A stretch of 64,000 nt of DNA from an uncultured Polaribacter sp. GTDB lineage: Bacteria; Bacteroidota; Bacteroidia; Flavobacteriales; Flavobacteriaceae. The DNA lies in the NCBI RefSeq assembly GCF_947495205.1, contig NZ_CANLXV010000003.1, forward strand, positions 1 to 64,000, in the 5' to 3' direction. Within the stretch, counting starts at the first letter, position 1; each line of letters starts with the position of its first letter. The translations under genes and the position numbers were made by a program. Under the pieces are notes generated by a model that saw only the letters and a program-made list of their open reading frames with translations, was not told the origin of the DNA and made no database searches. Positions 35,912-45,508 of the stretch are shown here, piece by piece.

Positions 35912-38548
35912 ATGACAATTCCATCTAAATATGATGCTAGTAAAGTAGAAGATAAATGGTACGATTACTGGATGAAAAACAATTATTTTCATTCTACACC
36001 AGATGAAAGAGAGCCTTATACAATTGTAATTCCGCCACCAAACGTAACTGGGGTTTTACACATGGGGCATATGTTAAATAATACAATACAAGATGTTTTA
36101 GTTCGTAAAGCTAGATTATTAGGTAAAAATGCTTGTTGGGTTCCTGGTACAGATCATGCATCTATTGCAACAGAAGCCAAAGTTGTTGCCAAATTAAAAG
36201 AGCAAGGTATTGCTAAAAGTGATTTAACTAGAGAAGAATTTCTAAAGCACGCTTTTGATTGGAAAGACGAATATGGTGGAATTATTTTAGAGCAATTAAA
36301 AAAACTAGGCGCTTCTTGTGATTGGGAAAGAACTGCTTTTACCATGGATCCAGAAATGTCTGAATCTGTAATTAAAGTTTTTGTAGATTTATACAACAAA
36401 GGTTTAATTTATAGAGGATACAGAATGGTAAACTGGGATCCTGAAGCTAAAACTACACTTTCTGATGAAGAAGTAATTCATGAAGAAAGACAAGGTAATT
36501 TATATTACTTGGAGTATAAAATTGAAGGTTCTGAAGAAACATTAACCATTGCAACTACGCGTCCAGAAACTATTTTTGGTGATACTGCAATTTGTATCAA
36601 TCCTAATGATGAGCGTTTTACACATTTAAAAGGTAAAAAAGCAATTGTACCTTTATGTAATAGAATAATTCCTATTATAGAAGATGAATATGTAGATCTA
36701 GAATTTGGAACAGGTTGTTTAAAAGTTACGCCTGCACATGATGAAAATGATAAGAATTTAGGAGACAAACACAATTTAGAAGTAATTGATATTTTTAATG
36801 AAGACGCTTCTTTAAATTCTTTTGGATTACATTATAAAGGTAAAGATAGGTTTGTTGTTAGAAAAGAAATTGCCAAAGAATTAGAAGAAATTGGTGTTTT
36901 AGTTAAAACAGAAGTGCATACCAATAAAGTAGGTACATCAGAGAGAACAAAGGCAGTTATAGAACCAAGATTATCAGATCAATGGTTTTTAAAGATGACA
37001 GATTTAGCAAAACCTGCTATTGATGCTGTTTTAGGAGAAGATGCTGAAATTAACTTAGTACCTAAAAAGTTCGAAAATACCTATCGCCATTGGATGGAAA
37101 ACGTGCGAGATTGGAATATTTCTCGTCAACTTTGGTGGGGACAACAAATTCCTGCTTATTTCTATGGAGATGGAAAAGAAGATTTTGTTGTAGCAGAAAG
37201 CATCGCAGATGCTTTAATTCTTGCAAAACAAAAAACCAACAACCAACAACTAACAACCAAAGATTTACGTCAAGATGAAGACGCACTAGATACATGGTTT
37301 TCTTCTTGGTTGTGGCCAATGTCTGTTTTTGATGGAATTAGAAATCCAGAAAACGAAGAAATTAAATATTATTATCCAACAAACGACTTAGTTACAGGAC
37401 CAGATATTTTATTTTTCTGGGTGGCACGTATGATTGTTGCAGGTTATGAATATAAAGCCGCAAAACCATTTGAAAATGTATACTTAACAGGTTTAGTAAG
37501 AGATAAGCAACGCCGCAAAATGTCTAAATCTTTAGGAAATTCTCCAGATGCCTTAAAACTGATAAGAGAATTTGGTGCAGATGGTGTAAGAGTTGGTTTA
37601 TTATTAAGTGCACCTGCAGGAAATGATATTTTGTTTGACGAAGATTTATGCCAACAAGGTAAAGGTTTTGCTAATAAAATTTGGAATGCTTTCCGTTTGA
37701 TAAAAGGTTGGGAAGTAGACGAAACCATAGCACAGCCAGAAACTTCTAAAATTGGTTTAAAATGGTATGAAGCAAAGTTTCAAAAAACGTTAGCAGAAAT
37801 AGAAGACCATTATGCTAAATACAGATTATCTGATGCATTAATGGCCATATATAAATTAATTAATGACGATTTTTCGTCTTGGTTATTAGAAATTGTAAAG
37901 CCTGCATATCAACAACCAATAGACAAAACTACATTTAACGCTATTATTGAAGTTTTAGAAAACAACTTAAAAGTATTGCACCCATTTATGCCGTTTTTAA
38001 CGGAAGAAATTTGGCAATATATTTCAGATAGAACAGCAGAAGAAGCATTAATAATAGCAAAATATCCTGTAGTTAAAGATTTTGATGCTGAAATTATTAC
38101 AAATTTTGAATTTGCAACTGGCATAATATCAGGAATTAGAACCATTAGAAAAGATAAAAACATCTCTTTTAAAGATGCAGTAGAATTGTTTGTTATTGAT
38201 AATGAAAAAAACACCAAACAATTTGATGCCATAATACAGAAATTAACAAATACGGCAGTTATTAATACAGTAGAAGAAAAAGTAGAGGGTGCATCTTTTA
38301 GAGTAAAATCTAATGAATATTTTGTACCAGTTTCTATTGATAACATAGATGTTGAAGCAGAAATAGAAAAACTTTCTGGCGAATTAAAAAGAGCACAAGG
38401 TTTTTTAATTGGTATTCAAAAGAAACTATCTAACGAACGCTTTGTGGCAAACGCACCAGAAAAAGTAATAGCTTTAGAACGCAAAAAAGAGGCAGATACA
38501 CTTGCAAAAATCCAAACGATTAATGGAAGTTTAAAATCTTTAAAATAA
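35912..38548 (+). CDS. valS: Valyl-tRNA synthetase
   Basis: Class I aminoacyl-tRNA synthetase, 878 residues from the ATG at 35912 ([20 protein letters not shown], the family's normal start; the longer frame from TTG at 35879 adds eleven unlikely residues upstream of the candidate start of transcription). HIGH signature [20 protein letters not shown] loop [10 protein letters not shown], editing domain with [17 protein letters not shown], and a C-terminal coiled-coil arm ([20 protein letters not shown]). A short low-complexity insert [11 protein letters not shown] precedes [12 protein letters not shown]. Ends at a terminator at 38550. Confidence 0.96.
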   Translation: MTIPSKYDASKVEDKWYDYWMKNNYFHSTPDEREPYTIVIPPPNVTGVLHMGHMLNNTIQDVLVRKARLLGKNACWVPGTDHASIATEAKVVAKLKEQGIAKSDLTREEFLKHAFDWKDEYGGIILEQLKKLGASCDWERTAFTMDPEMSESVIKVFVDLYNKGLIYRGYRMVNWDPEAKTTLSDEEVIHEERQGNLYYLEYKIEGSEETLTIATTRPETIFGDTAICINPNDERFTHLKGKKAIVPLCNRIIPIIEDEYVDLEFGTGCLKVTPAHDENDKNLGDKHNLEVIDIFNEDASLNSFGLHYKGKDRFVVRKEIAKELEEIGVLVKTEVHTNKVGTSERTKAVIEPRLSDQWFLKMTDLAKPAIDAVLGEDAEINLVPKKFENTYRHWMENVRDWNISRQLWWGQQIPAYFYGDGKEDFVVAESIADALILAKQKTNNQQLTTKDLRQDEDALDTWFSSWLWPMSVFDGIRNPENEEIKYYYPTNDLVTGPDILFFWVARMIVAGYEYKAAKPFENVYLTGLVRDKQRRKMSKSLGNSPDALKLIREFGADGVRVGLLLSAPAGNDILFDEDLCQQGKGFANKIWNAFRLIKGWEVDETIAQPETSKIGLKWYEAKFQKTLAEIEDHYAKYRLSDALMAIYKLINDDFSSWLLEIVKPAYQQPIDKTTFNAIIEVLENNLKVLHPFMPFLTEEIWQYISDRTAEEALIIAKYPVVKDFDAEIITNFEFATGIISGIRTIRKDKNISFKDAVELFVIDNEKNTKQFDAIIQKLTNTAVINTVEEKVEGASFRVKSNEYFVPVSIDNIDVEAEIEKLSGELKRAQGFLIGIQKKLSNERFVANAPEKVIALERKKEADTLAKIQTINGSLKSLK

Positions 38549-38549
38549 C

Positions 38550-38579
38550 AAAAAAGGCTCCCAAACGGGAGCCTTTTTT
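38550..38579. terminator. Bidirectional terminator after valS
   Basis: AAAAAAGGCTCCC, loop AAAC, GGGAGCCTTTTTT. Separates valS from the convergent membrane protein gene. Confidence 0.92.
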
Positions 38580-38590
38580 AAATTGTAGTA

Positions 38591-39040
38591 TTAAGCTTTT
38601 ATCTTAATCTTTTCAGGGTTTTTGTAGAGTTGCATTATAGTAAAAGCACTAATTACAGAAGATGCCATACCTTCTATTAATAAAGTAATTACAACTTCTG
38701 CAAGTGATAGATTACCACCAATTAGAAAAGAGTTATTCATAACCGCTAAAAAATTAGGGTTCATCAATTCAATATAAAAAATAACTCCAGTAATAGATAA
38801 TAATACGGCAATTACAGCTGTTCTAATACCTATTCCTAAATTATTTATATAACTTGTTTCTTCATTTTTTAAAACACTTTCTTTTATCGCATTTTGAACT
38901 CCAAAAAATACAAAAGCTAAATTTAAGAAACGTAGGTATGGATTATCGGCTACACCTAAATACTTACATAAAAGAAAATAACTTCCAATTAATAAGGTAA
39001 TATACAATGCATTTTTGGCAACAATTTGGTCGTTTTTCAT
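38591..39040 (-). CDS. Four-helix inner-membrane protein, unknown
   Basis: 149 residues with four hydrophobic segments (about residues 10-28, 35-52, 72-92, 115-138), an N-terminal MKNDQIVAKNALYITLLI and a short Lys-rich tail. It has some likeness in size and layout to DUF4199-type proteins of Bacteroidota, which I cannot confirm. No conserved charge within the helices was noticed. Single gene between two terminator/promoter zones, divergent from kdsB. Confidence 0.7.
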   Translation of the reverse strand: MKNDQIVAKNALYITLLIGSYFLLCKYLGVADNPYLRFLNLAFVFFGVQNAIKESVLKNEETSYINNLGIGIRTAVIAVLLSITGVIFYIELMNPNFLAVMNNSFLIGGNLSLAEVVITLLIEGMASSVISAFTIMQLYKNPEKIKIKA

Positions 39041-39161
39041 TTTGTTTAATTTTTTTAATTAATAGTTAAACAAATTTAAGAACTATTCTTATTAAAAGCT
39101 CTTAAATAAATTATAAAACTGCTGTTTTTTATAATATTAAAGAAATTAAAGCACATTTTAT

Positions 39162-39195
39162 TTTGGCAAAAACTAACCGAGAAATACTATCTTTG
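39162..39195 (+). promoter_or_regulatory. Candidate kdsB promoter
   Basis: TTTG at 39162-39165, 22-bp spacer and the perfect -7 box TATCTTTG at 39188-39195, 18 bp ahead of the ATG: a short leader. Confidence 0.55.
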
Positions 39196-39213
39196 ATTAG
39201 ATAATATGTTTTT

Positions 39214-39945
39214 ATGAAAATTATAGCAATGATTCCTGCACGATACAGTGCAAGCCGTTTTCCTGGTAAATTAATGAAAGATTTAGGAGGTAAAACAGTA
39301 ATTCAAAGAACTTATGAAGCTTCTGTAAATACCAATTTATTTGATACCGTTTACGTTGTTACTGATTCTGAAATTATAAGAGAAAATATAGAAAAAGCAG
39401 GCGGAAATGTTATAATGAGTAAAAAAGAACACGATTGTGGTTCTGATAGAATTGCAGAAGCTGTACAAAATATAGCGGCAGATATTGTAATTAATGTACA
39501 AGGAGATGAACCTTTTATAGACGAACTCTCGTTGGCAAAATTAATCACTGTTTTTAAAGAAGACAAAAATAAAGAAGTAGATTTAGCTTCCTTAAAAGTA
39601 CAAATTACCAATCCAGAAGAAATAGCAAACCCTAACAATGTAAAAGTAATTACAGATGTAAATAATTTGGCAATCTATTTTTCTAGAAGTGTAATTCCGT
39701 TTCATAGAGACCAAAATGTAAATGTAAAGTATTACAAGCACAAAGGGGTTTATGCTTTTAGAAAACAAGCATTGTTAGATTTTTATAACACACCAATGAC
39801 GCCTTTAGAGGCTTCAGAAAAAATAGAAGCCATTCGTTATCAAGAAATTGGTAAAAAAATAAAAATGGTAGAAACTTCTGTAGAGGCTGTTGGTATAGAT
39901 ACACCAGAAGATTTAGAAAAAGCAAAACAACACTTAAAACTGTAA
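39214..39945 (+). CDS. kdsB: 3-deoxy-manno-octulosonate cytidylyltransferase
   Basis: Activates Kdo as CMP-Kdo for lipopolysaccharide inner core synthesis. 243 residues, near the usual 245-250. Nucleotide-binding start [17 protein letters not shown], the VQGDEPFID Mg2+-site loop, and the C-terminal [17 protein letters not shown] gene follows after 3 bases. Very sure. Confidence 0.97.
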   Translation: MKIIAMIPARYSASRFPGKLMKDLGGKTVIQRTYEASVNTNLFDTVYVVTDSEIIRENIEKAGGNVIMSKKEHDCGSDRIAEAVQNIAADIVINVQGDEPFIDELSLAKLITVFKEDKNKEVDLASLKVQITNPEEIANPNNVKVITDVNNLAIYFSRSVIPFHRDQNVNVKYYKHKGVYAFRKQALLDFYNTPMTPLEASEKIEAIRYQEIGKKIKMVETSVEAVGIDTPEDLEKAKQHLKL

Positions 39946-39948
39946 AAA

Positions 39949-40641
39949 ATGCCTTCACAGATAAAAGTAATTGCTTTTGATGCAGATGATACCCTTTGGG
40001 TAAACGAAACCTATTTTAGAGAAGCAGAAGAAGAATTTGCAGTATTACTTTCTAAATATGAAACCAAAAATAAAATAGATCAAGAATTATTTAAAACCGA
40101 AATTAAAAACTTATCCATTTATGGTTATGGCATTAAAGGTTTTGTACTTTCTATGGTAGAATGTGCTTTAGAAATATCTAATTATAATTTACCACAAACT
40201 ACCATAAATAAAATTTTAAATATTGGGAAAGCAATGTTGGCAAAACCAATTGTTTTATTAGATGGAGTAGAAGAGGTGTTGCAAAAATTACAAGGCAAAT
40301 ACAAATTAATTGTTGCCACAAAAGGAGATTTGTTAGATCAGGAAAAGAAACTAGAAAAATCGAACTTGCTTAAATACTTTCATCACATAGAAGTAATGAG
40401 CAATAAGAAAGCCAAAGACTACCAAAAATTAATTGGGCATTTAGATATTAAACCGAATCAATTTTTAATGATTGGCAATTCTTTAAAATCAGATGTACTA
40501 CCTTTATTAGAAATTGGTGCAACAGCAATACATATTCCCTTTCATACCACTTGGATTCATGAGAAAGTTTCTAAACAAGAATTAGACCATGCAGATTATG
40601 TAACGTTAACAAATATCAAAGAAGTTTTAGCGCTCTTTTGA
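39949..40641 (+). CDS. HAD-superfamily hydrolase
   Basis: 230 residues. Motif I FDADDTLWVNE (nucleophile Asp and acid Asp), motif II ATKGD, Lys in NKKAKDY, motif IV GNSLKSDVLPLLEIGA. Cap inserted after motif I, the HAD-IA/YjjG style. It may be a phosphatase acting on nucleotides or sugar phosphates. Linkage with kdsB (3-bp gap) suggests, but does not prove, the Kdo-8-phosphate step; KdsC proteins are shorter and of another subgroup, so I leave the substrate open. Confidence 0.87.
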   Translation: MPSQIKVIAFDADDTLWVNETYFREAEEEFAVLLSKYETKNKIDQELFKTEIKNLSIYGYGIKGFVLSMVECALEISNYNLPQTTINKILNIGKAMLAKPIVLLDGVEEVLQKLQGKYKLIVATKGDLLDQEKKLEKSNLLKYFHHIEVMSNKKAKDYQKLIGHLDIKPNQFLMIGNSLKSDVLPLLEIGATAIHIPFHTTWIHEKVSKQELDHADYVTLTNIKEVLALF

Positions 40642-40681
40642 AATTTTAAACTAAATTTGTGCATTCAAAAAAACACACATT

Positions 40682-40939
40682 ATGGCAAGCATTAAAAATT
40701 TAAAAAAAGACATTAATTATACTTTAGGAGATATTATTAGTTACGTTTCAGAAAAAATGCAGGGTTCTGCAGATAGAAAACAAGGCGAAGCAGTAATAGA
40801 CGAAACTATTGAAACGTTTGATGCTTTAATTGCACAAGTGCATGCAAAAGCAGAAAACAAAAAAGCACATTTTAAGCAAGTTAGTGCAGATTTAGAGGCA
40901 AAAGCTTTAGCACTTATAGAAAAAGCAAATGCTTTATAA
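40682..40939 (+). CDS. Small conserved helical protein (85 aa)
   Basis: Acidic and Lys-rich helical protein (MASIKNLKKDINYTLGDIIS start; KAHFKQVSADLEAKALALIE) with no signal or membrane segment. I recall close relatives in Flavobacteriaceae but no function. It lies 40 bp after the HAD gene and ends with a terminator at 40970. Confidence 0.75.
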   Translation: MASIKNLKKDINYTLGDIISYVSEKMQGSADRKQGEAVIDETIETFDALIAQVHAKAENKKAHFKQVSADLEAKALALIEKANAL

Positions 40940-40969
40940 GCTTAACATATTTTAAACATTTTTTAACAG

Positions 40970-40996
40970 ACCACTAAAGCTATTTAGTGGTTTTTT
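40970..40996 (+). terminator. Rho-independent terminator
   Basis: ACCACTAAA, loop GCTA, TTTAGTGGTTTTTT. Ends the kdsB unit. Confidence 0.9.
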
Positions 40997-41063
40997 GTTT
41001 ATTTTTACAAATGTTAAATACTAAATAACCATTTGTTTACGTTATCTAGTTAAAAAATAAACT

Positions 41064-41258
41064 ATGGCAAGAGCAATGTTTGAATACACTAAAACTGTGT
41101 TGCAGAAAGTAAGTTTTAATTCAGAATTATTTTGTAGAGAATTAGATAAAGCACTAAAAAGGCTTTTACCCTATGAAGTAAGTGAATTAAAAATTTGGTT
41201 AGCATCTTTTACAGCTAACAAACCAGAACTTACCGTTTGTATGACACTAATTAAATAA
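41064..41258 (+). CDS. Small conserved protein (64 aa)
   Basis: 64 residues; MARAMFEYTKTVLQKVSFN, ELDKALKRLLPYEVSELKIW. Predicted helical and soluble, with two cysteines. Its own terminator follows 2 bases later. The pattern matches a short Flavobacteriia family I know as hypothetical; no role can be proposed. The compact setting (own promoter space of 70 bp, own terminator) supports a real gene. Confidence 0.75.
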   Translation: MARAMFEYTKTVLQKVSFNSELFCRELDKALKRLLPYEVSELKIWLASFTANKPELTVCMTLIK

Positions 41259-41259
41259 C

Positions 41260-41287
41260 AAAAAGAGGCTTTTAAAGCCTCTTTTTT
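41260..41287. terminator. Terminator after the 64-aa gene
   Basis: AAAAAGAGGC, AT-rich centre, GCCTCTTTTTT; symmetrical and possibly bidirectional. From here to 41558 (about 270 bp) I see no gene or repeat. Confidence 0.85.
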
Positions 41288-41558
41288 ATTTTTTTATATT
41301 AAGAAATTTGCTTTAGCTTTTGTAAAATTAAGAATGTAATAAGTTTCCTACAAAAAAAGAAGACAAGTTATTTTATCTAAAAAATAACAAAGCAATACAG
41401 TTAGTTAAATAATTTTCTTTTTTCTTATTATAACTATGCTGTTTGTACCAATTATTGTTTTTTAAATTATAGATCACCTTTAAAAGATAAGTTTGATAAT
41501 TATAGAAACAAAACAAAAGCTAAATTCCATAAACTATTAGAATTAGCAAAAAACAAAT

Positions 41559-42929
41559 TTAGATAGCACTAATAATATCGTACTTTGTAATTATTTGGTA
41601 ATTGCCATCTTCTAAATCTACCAAAACAGCCTGATTTTCTATACTTATCAATTTAGAAATAGCTTCTAATTTAGCCGTTTTAGAAACTATAGGATAAGGT
41701 TTACCCATAATATGTTTAATAGGTTTATTTGCAATATTTCTATCATTCATAAAATGATGAATTAAAACAGATTCGTCTAAAGAACCTACAAAACCGTTGG
41801 CATCTTTTACCGGTAATTGAGATATTTTTAAGCTTTTCATACGTTCTATAGCATGAGAAACCAATTCTTCTGTTTGTACTGCCAATAATGGTTTATCATT
41901 ATGGTTTGCTACCAAATCTGCCGCTGTTTTTATATCTTCTTCTACAAAACCTCTATCGCGCATCCAATCATTATTAAACATTTTACCAACATATCTACTT
42001 CCATGATCGTGAAATAAAACCACCACAACATCGTCTTTTGTAAAATGCTCTTTTAACTGCAACAAACCTTTTACAGCAGCTCCAGCAGAATTTCCTAAAA
42101 ACATACCTTCTTCTTTTGCCAAACGTTGCGTGTAAATAGCAGCATCTTTGTCGGTTACTTTGGTAAAACCGTCTATTACTCCAAAATTTACATTTTTTGG
42201 TAAAATATCTTCACCAATGCCTTCTGTTATGTACGGATAAATTTCATTTTCGTCAAAAATACCTGTTTCGTGGTATTTTTTAAAAACAGAACCATAGGTA
42301 TCAATTCCCCAAACTTTAACGGTTTTGCCTTCTTGTTTCGCTTTCATTTTTAGGTAACTTCCTACGCCAGAAATGGTACCTCCAGTTCCTACACCAACTA
42401 CAAAATGTGTAACTTTTCCTTCGGTTTGTTCCCAAATTTCTGGTCCTGTGCTTAAAAAATGCGCTTTACAATTGCTAGGATTATCATATTGATTAACATA
42501 CCAAGAGTTGGGTGTTTCTTCTCCCAAACGTTTAGAAACCGAGTAATAAGATCTAGGATCATCTGGTTCTACGTTTGTTGGACAAACCACAACTTCTGCG
42601 CCAACAGCACGTAAAATGTCTATTTTTTCTTTAGACTGTTTGTCTGCCATTACAAAAATACATTTATAACCTTTTATAATTGCCGCCAAAGCCAAACCCA
42701 TTCCTGTATTTCCAGAAGTTCCCTCTATAATTGTTCCGCCTGGTTTTAAGCGGCCATCTGCCTCTGCATCTTCTATCATTTGCAATGCCATACGATCTTT
42801 TACTGAGTTTCCTGGGTTAAAAGTTTCGTATTTAGACAGCACCAAACATGGCAAATCTTTGGTTAAAACATTTAATTTTACCAAAGGCGTATTGCCAATA
42901 GTTTCTAAAATATTTTTTGCGTATTTCAT
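41559..42929 (-). CDS. Cystathionine beta-synthase-type enzyme with CBS pair
   Basis: 456 residues. PLP-lysine 44 in NPGNSVKDRM, EGTSGNTGMGLA phosphate loop, GVGTGGTISG; the C-terminal 120 residues (from about 335) form two CBS domains (VSHAIERMKSLKISQLPVKD and PIVSKTAKLEAISKLISI). This fused layout is that of cystathionine beta-synthase rather than cysteine synthase CysK. Makes cystathionine from serine and homocysteine, or H2S as side reaction; S-adenosylmethionine or adenylate control by CBS is possible. The palindromic repeat element is directly upstream. Confidence 0.92.
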   Translation of the reverse strand: MKYAKNILETIGNTPLVKLNVLTKDLPCLVLSKYETFNPGNSVKDRMALQMIEDAEADGRLKPGGTIIEGTSGNTGMGLALAAIIKGYKCIFVMADKQSKEKIDILRAVGAEVVVCPTNVEPDDPRSYYSVSKRLGEETPNSWYVNQYDNPSNCKAHFLSTGPEIWEQTEGKVTHFVVGVGTGGTISGVGSYLKMKAKQEGKTVKVWGIDTYGSVFKKYHETGIFDENEIYPYITEGIGEDILPKNVNFGVIDGFTKVTDKDAAIYTQRLAKEEGMFLGNSAGAAVKGLLQLKEHFTKDDVVVVLFHDHGSRYVGKMFNNDWMRDRGFVEEDIKTAADLVANHNDKPLLAVQTEELVSHAIERMKSLKISQLPVKDANGFVGSLDESVLIHHFMNDRNIANKPIKHIMGKPYPIVSKTAKLEAISKLISIENQAVLVDLEDGNYQIITKYDIISAI

Positions 42930-42966
42930 AGTTATGTGTTCTATTACAAAGATAATTTATTTTTTA

Positions 42967-43273
42967 GGCGTTACCTCGCAGAAAAATGCGAGGTCGTGCT
43001 TTCCATTATATCTTTTTATTATTTTGTCTTTTTTAAAAAATAATTTACATTAAATAAATTATTTGCTTTTAAAGATACAAAATGAAATCGGCAATAAAAA
43101 GGATGCCATTGCAATCACTAACGCAGAAAATCTAATAGCTAATGGTTTTGCCAAAAGTTACTAGATTTTCTGCGTTAGCGATTGTAGCAATTGTTTGAAC
43201 TCTTTTGTGCTTTTTTCTAGCACAAAAAGTGAGTGCGAAAAGCGCGCCCAAGCTTTTTCTGCTTGGGAACGCC
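42967..43273. repeat. 307-bp palindromic repeat element (modules C and D with central stem)
   Basis: The ends are GGCGTT and AACGCC. Next inside each end is a short hairpin: CCTCGCA/TGCGAGG (loop GAAAAA, 42974-42993) and CCCAAGC/GCTTGGG (loop TTTTTCT, 43247-43267). These stems differ in sequence but both pair. Next follow GCTTTCC..ATATCTTTTT..AAAAAGGATGCC..CAATC (module C) and the inverted CGATTG..TGTTTGAACTCTTTT..AAAAAGTGAGTGC (module D). The middle is a 17-bp perfect stem, 43118-43134 with 43162-43178. No reading frame or transposase inside. Confidence 0.85.
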
Positions 43274-43285
43274 CAAAATATTATT

Positions 43286-44248
43286 TTAAAAAGATTCTAT
43301 AATCATTAAATACAATGGCATTCCTAACGTAATGTTAAACGGAAATGTAATTGCCAACGCCATAGGTATGTACAAACCAGGATTTGCTTTGGGCGCAGCT
43401 AATTTCATGGCTGCTGGCACTGCAATGTAAGAAGCACTTGCTGCTAAAATAGACATTAATAATCTGTTGCCAATTTCTTCTATAAATAAACCGCTAATTA
43501 CGGCTACCAAACAACCGTTAATTAATGGAATTATAATGGCAAAAGAAAGTGTAAACCAACCTTTTTTAATTAAAGCTTTTAATTTGCCACCGCTAGTTAT
43601 TCCCATATCTAATAAGAAAACAGCTAAAAAGCCTTTAAAAATATCTGTGGTAAAAGGTTTTATACCAGCTGCTTGTAAATCGTTTGTAAAATAGCCTACA
43701 AATAAACTACCAATAATTAAAACCACAGAACCGTTGGTTAAAGAATGGTGAATAACCTTTTTAAAAGACATTTTATCTTTTTTGTTTTTATTATTTAGGG
43801 CTATTAATAACACACCTACAATAATAGATGGTGCTTCCATTAAAGCCATAACTGCAACCATGTGCCCACCAAAAGGTATGTTAGAGAGTTCTAAAAAAGA
43901 TATTGTGGTTACAAAAGTTACGGCACTTACAGAACCGTAAGCGGCTGCAATTGCTCCAGAATTTTCTACACTAAGTTTTATTCTTAAAATAAAGTAGCAG
44001 TAAATAGGTACTATTAAGGCTAAAAAAATTCCAAAAAATAGAGAGCCAATAATTTCTGAGGTAATTTCGCTATGTGCCAATTCTTGTCCTCCTTTAAAAC
44101 CAATGGCTAATAAAAGGTATAAAGAAATAAATTTAGAAGAATTTTCTGGTATTTTTAAATCGCTTTTTAAATTAACAGCAATTAAACCTAAAAAGAAAAA
44201 TAATAAAGCGGGGTTTGTTAAATTGTCTACTAAGTAATGTAAATCCAT
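43286..44248 (-). CDS. SbtA-family Na+-dependent bicarbonate transporter-like permease
   Basis: 320 residues, about ten transmembrane helices: LHYLVDNLTNPALLFFFLGL at the start, GAIAAAYGSVSAVTFVTTIS (a helix of the binding site area) and LLAIGFKGGQELAHSEITSE are typical of the SbtA (DUF897) family. In cyanobacteria SbtA imports bicarbonate with Na+; in heterotrophs the substrate is not settled, so bicarbonate is a family-based guess. Divergent from a LysR regulator, with a TATGT-N3-ACATA box 94 bp ahead of the start, so control by that regulator is likely. Confidence 0.88.
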   Translation of the reverse strand: MDLHYLVDNLTNPALLFFFLGLIAVNLKSDLKIPENSSKFISLYLLLAIGFKGGQELAHSEITSEIIGSLFFGIFLALIVPIYCYFILRIKLSVENSGAIAAAYGSVSAVTFVTTISFLELSNIPFGGHMVAVMALMEAPSIIVGVLLIALNNKNKKDKMSFKKVIHHSLTNGSVVLIIGSLFVGYFTNDLQAAGIKPFTTDIFKGFLAVFLLDMGITSGGKLKALIKKGWFTLSFAIIIPLINGCLVAVISGLFIEEIGNRLLMSILAASASYIAVPAAMKLAAPKANPGLYIPMALAITFPFNITLGMPLYLMIIESF

Positions 44249-44341
44249 GTGTTGTTTTTTGGTGAAATACTTGTTTATTGGTTTGTTTTAATCTTGGACA
44301 AAGAAATGTTATTTATTTCATCTATTTTTATTTATAATTAT

Positions 44342-44354
44342 TATGTAATACATA
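44342..44354. promoter_or_regulatory. LysR-type box 1 (upstream of the SbtA-like gene)
   Basis: TATGTAATACATA, a T-N11-A dyad, extended to the 15-bp palindrome TTATGTAATACATAA at 44341-44355. Followed 11 bases later by ATGAACTA, a copy of the regulator gene's first codons. Confidence 0.65.
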
Positions 44355-44561
44355 AATATTTTTTATGAACTACATTTATCATCAAAAAAAATGCGAATAT
44401 TTTAATTCGGCACTTTTATGATTTATAGGAATTTGGCGTTTTTTCTTTTGTTAAATTGACTAAAAAATGTTGAAATAAGTAATTATTTGATGTTAAAATG
44501 TTTTTAAAAATGTAGTTTTTAAGCAAGCAAAACAAATAAATATCTTTACATTTATATGAAT

Positions 44562-44574
44562 TATGTTTTACATA
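44562..44574. promoter_or_regulatory. LysR-type box 2 (adjoining the lysR start)
   Basis: TATGTTTTACATA, a T-N11-A dyad inside TTATGTTTTACATAA, ending 10 bases before the ATG of the regulator. Its spacing to the ATG suggests autorepression. Confidence 0.65.
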
Positions 44575-44584
44575 AAAATATTTT

Positions 44585-45508
44585 ATGAATTATACTTTAC
44601 ATCAATTAGAAATATTTAGAAAAATAGCAGAAGTTAAAAGTGTTACCAAAGCTTCTGAGCAACTTTTTTTAACGCAACCTGCGGTTTCTATTCAGTTAAA
44701 AAATTTTCAGGACCAATTTAATTTACCGCTTTTTGAGGTGGTTGGTAGAAAATTATACATTACAGAATTTGGCGAAGAAATTTCTAAAACAGCTGCTAAA
44801 ATTTTAGAGCAAGTTGCAGCAATAAATTACAAATCTGCACAGTTTGAAGGTGAATTGGCAGGAAAGTTAAAAATTGCAATTGTTTCTACTGCAAAATATG
44901 TAATGCCTTTTTTTTTAGCAGATTTTATGAAACAAAATGAGCGTATAGATTTAACAATGGACGTAACCAACAAAATGGCTGTTATTAGAAGTTTAGAAAA
45001 TAACGATTGTGATTTTGCAATGGTTTCTACCATTCCTAAAAAGCTAAATATAGATCGTATAGAACTCATGAAAAACAAACTTTATTTTGTAGCGAATAAA
45101 GATTTTATTGTTTCTAAAGATAGGCTTTCAATTAAAAACTTAAATGAAAATGTATTTATTTTTAGAGAGCAAGGTTCTGCAACACGTTTGGCTATGGAGC
45201 GTTTTTTGGTAAAACATAAAGTACAAATAAATAAAAAGATAGAATTAACATCTAATGAAGCATTAAAGCAAGCAATTATTGCTGGTTTGGGTATTTCTAT
45301 TATGCCAATAATTGGTATTAAAAATGAGTTACAAACAGGCGAATTGCAGATTTTAGATGTTAAAAATTTGCCATTAGAAACCAATTGGAATTTAATTTGG
45401 TTGAAAACTAAAAATTTATCTATGGTGGCTAAAGCATTTAAAAAACATATTGAAGAGGAGCAACAAATAATAACAGCAAAACATTTTTCTTGGGTTTTTA
45501 ACGCATAA
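44585..45508 (+). CDS. LysR-family transcriptional regulator
   Basis: 307 residues. N-terminal winged helix (MNYTLHQLEIFRKIAEVKSV, TKASEQLFLTQPAVSIQLKN) with the standard linker helix; C-terminal effector domain, periplasmic-binding type, from about residue 95 (KLKIAIVSTAKYVMPFFLAD). Divergent from the SbtA-like gene, as CbbR/CmpR regulators often are from carbon-uptake genes; the closest assignable role is local control of that permease. An upstream copy of the first seven codons (44364-44384) is non-functional. Confidence 0.93.
   Translation: MNYTLHQLEIFRKIAEVKSVTKASEQLFLTQPAVSIQLKNFQDQFNLPLFEVVGRKLYITEFGEEISKTAAKILEQVAAINYKSAQFEGELAGKLKIAIVSTAKYVMPFFLADFMKQNERIDLTMDVTNKMAVIRSLENNDCDFAMVSTIPKKLNIDRIELMKNKLYFVANKDFIVSKDRLSIKNLNENVFIFREQGSATRLAMERFLVKHKVQINKKIELTSNEALKQAIIAGLGISIMPIIGIKNELQTGELQILDVKNLPLETNWNLIWLKTKNLSMVAKAFKKHIEEEQQIITAKHFSWVFNA

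Noticed and set aside
39949..40641. Kdo-8-phosphate phosphatase KdsC
   Set aside because: Although next to kdsB, it has the HAD-IA cap and a length of 230; KdsC is capless and about 170 residues.
41290..41558. Gene or RNA in the 270-bp gap
   Set aside because: No frame, hairpin or conserved motif found beyond the terminator.
42967..43273. Insertion sequence or MITE with transposase-related ends
   Set aside because: No transposase gene or target-site duplication is visible; described as a palindromic repeat instead.
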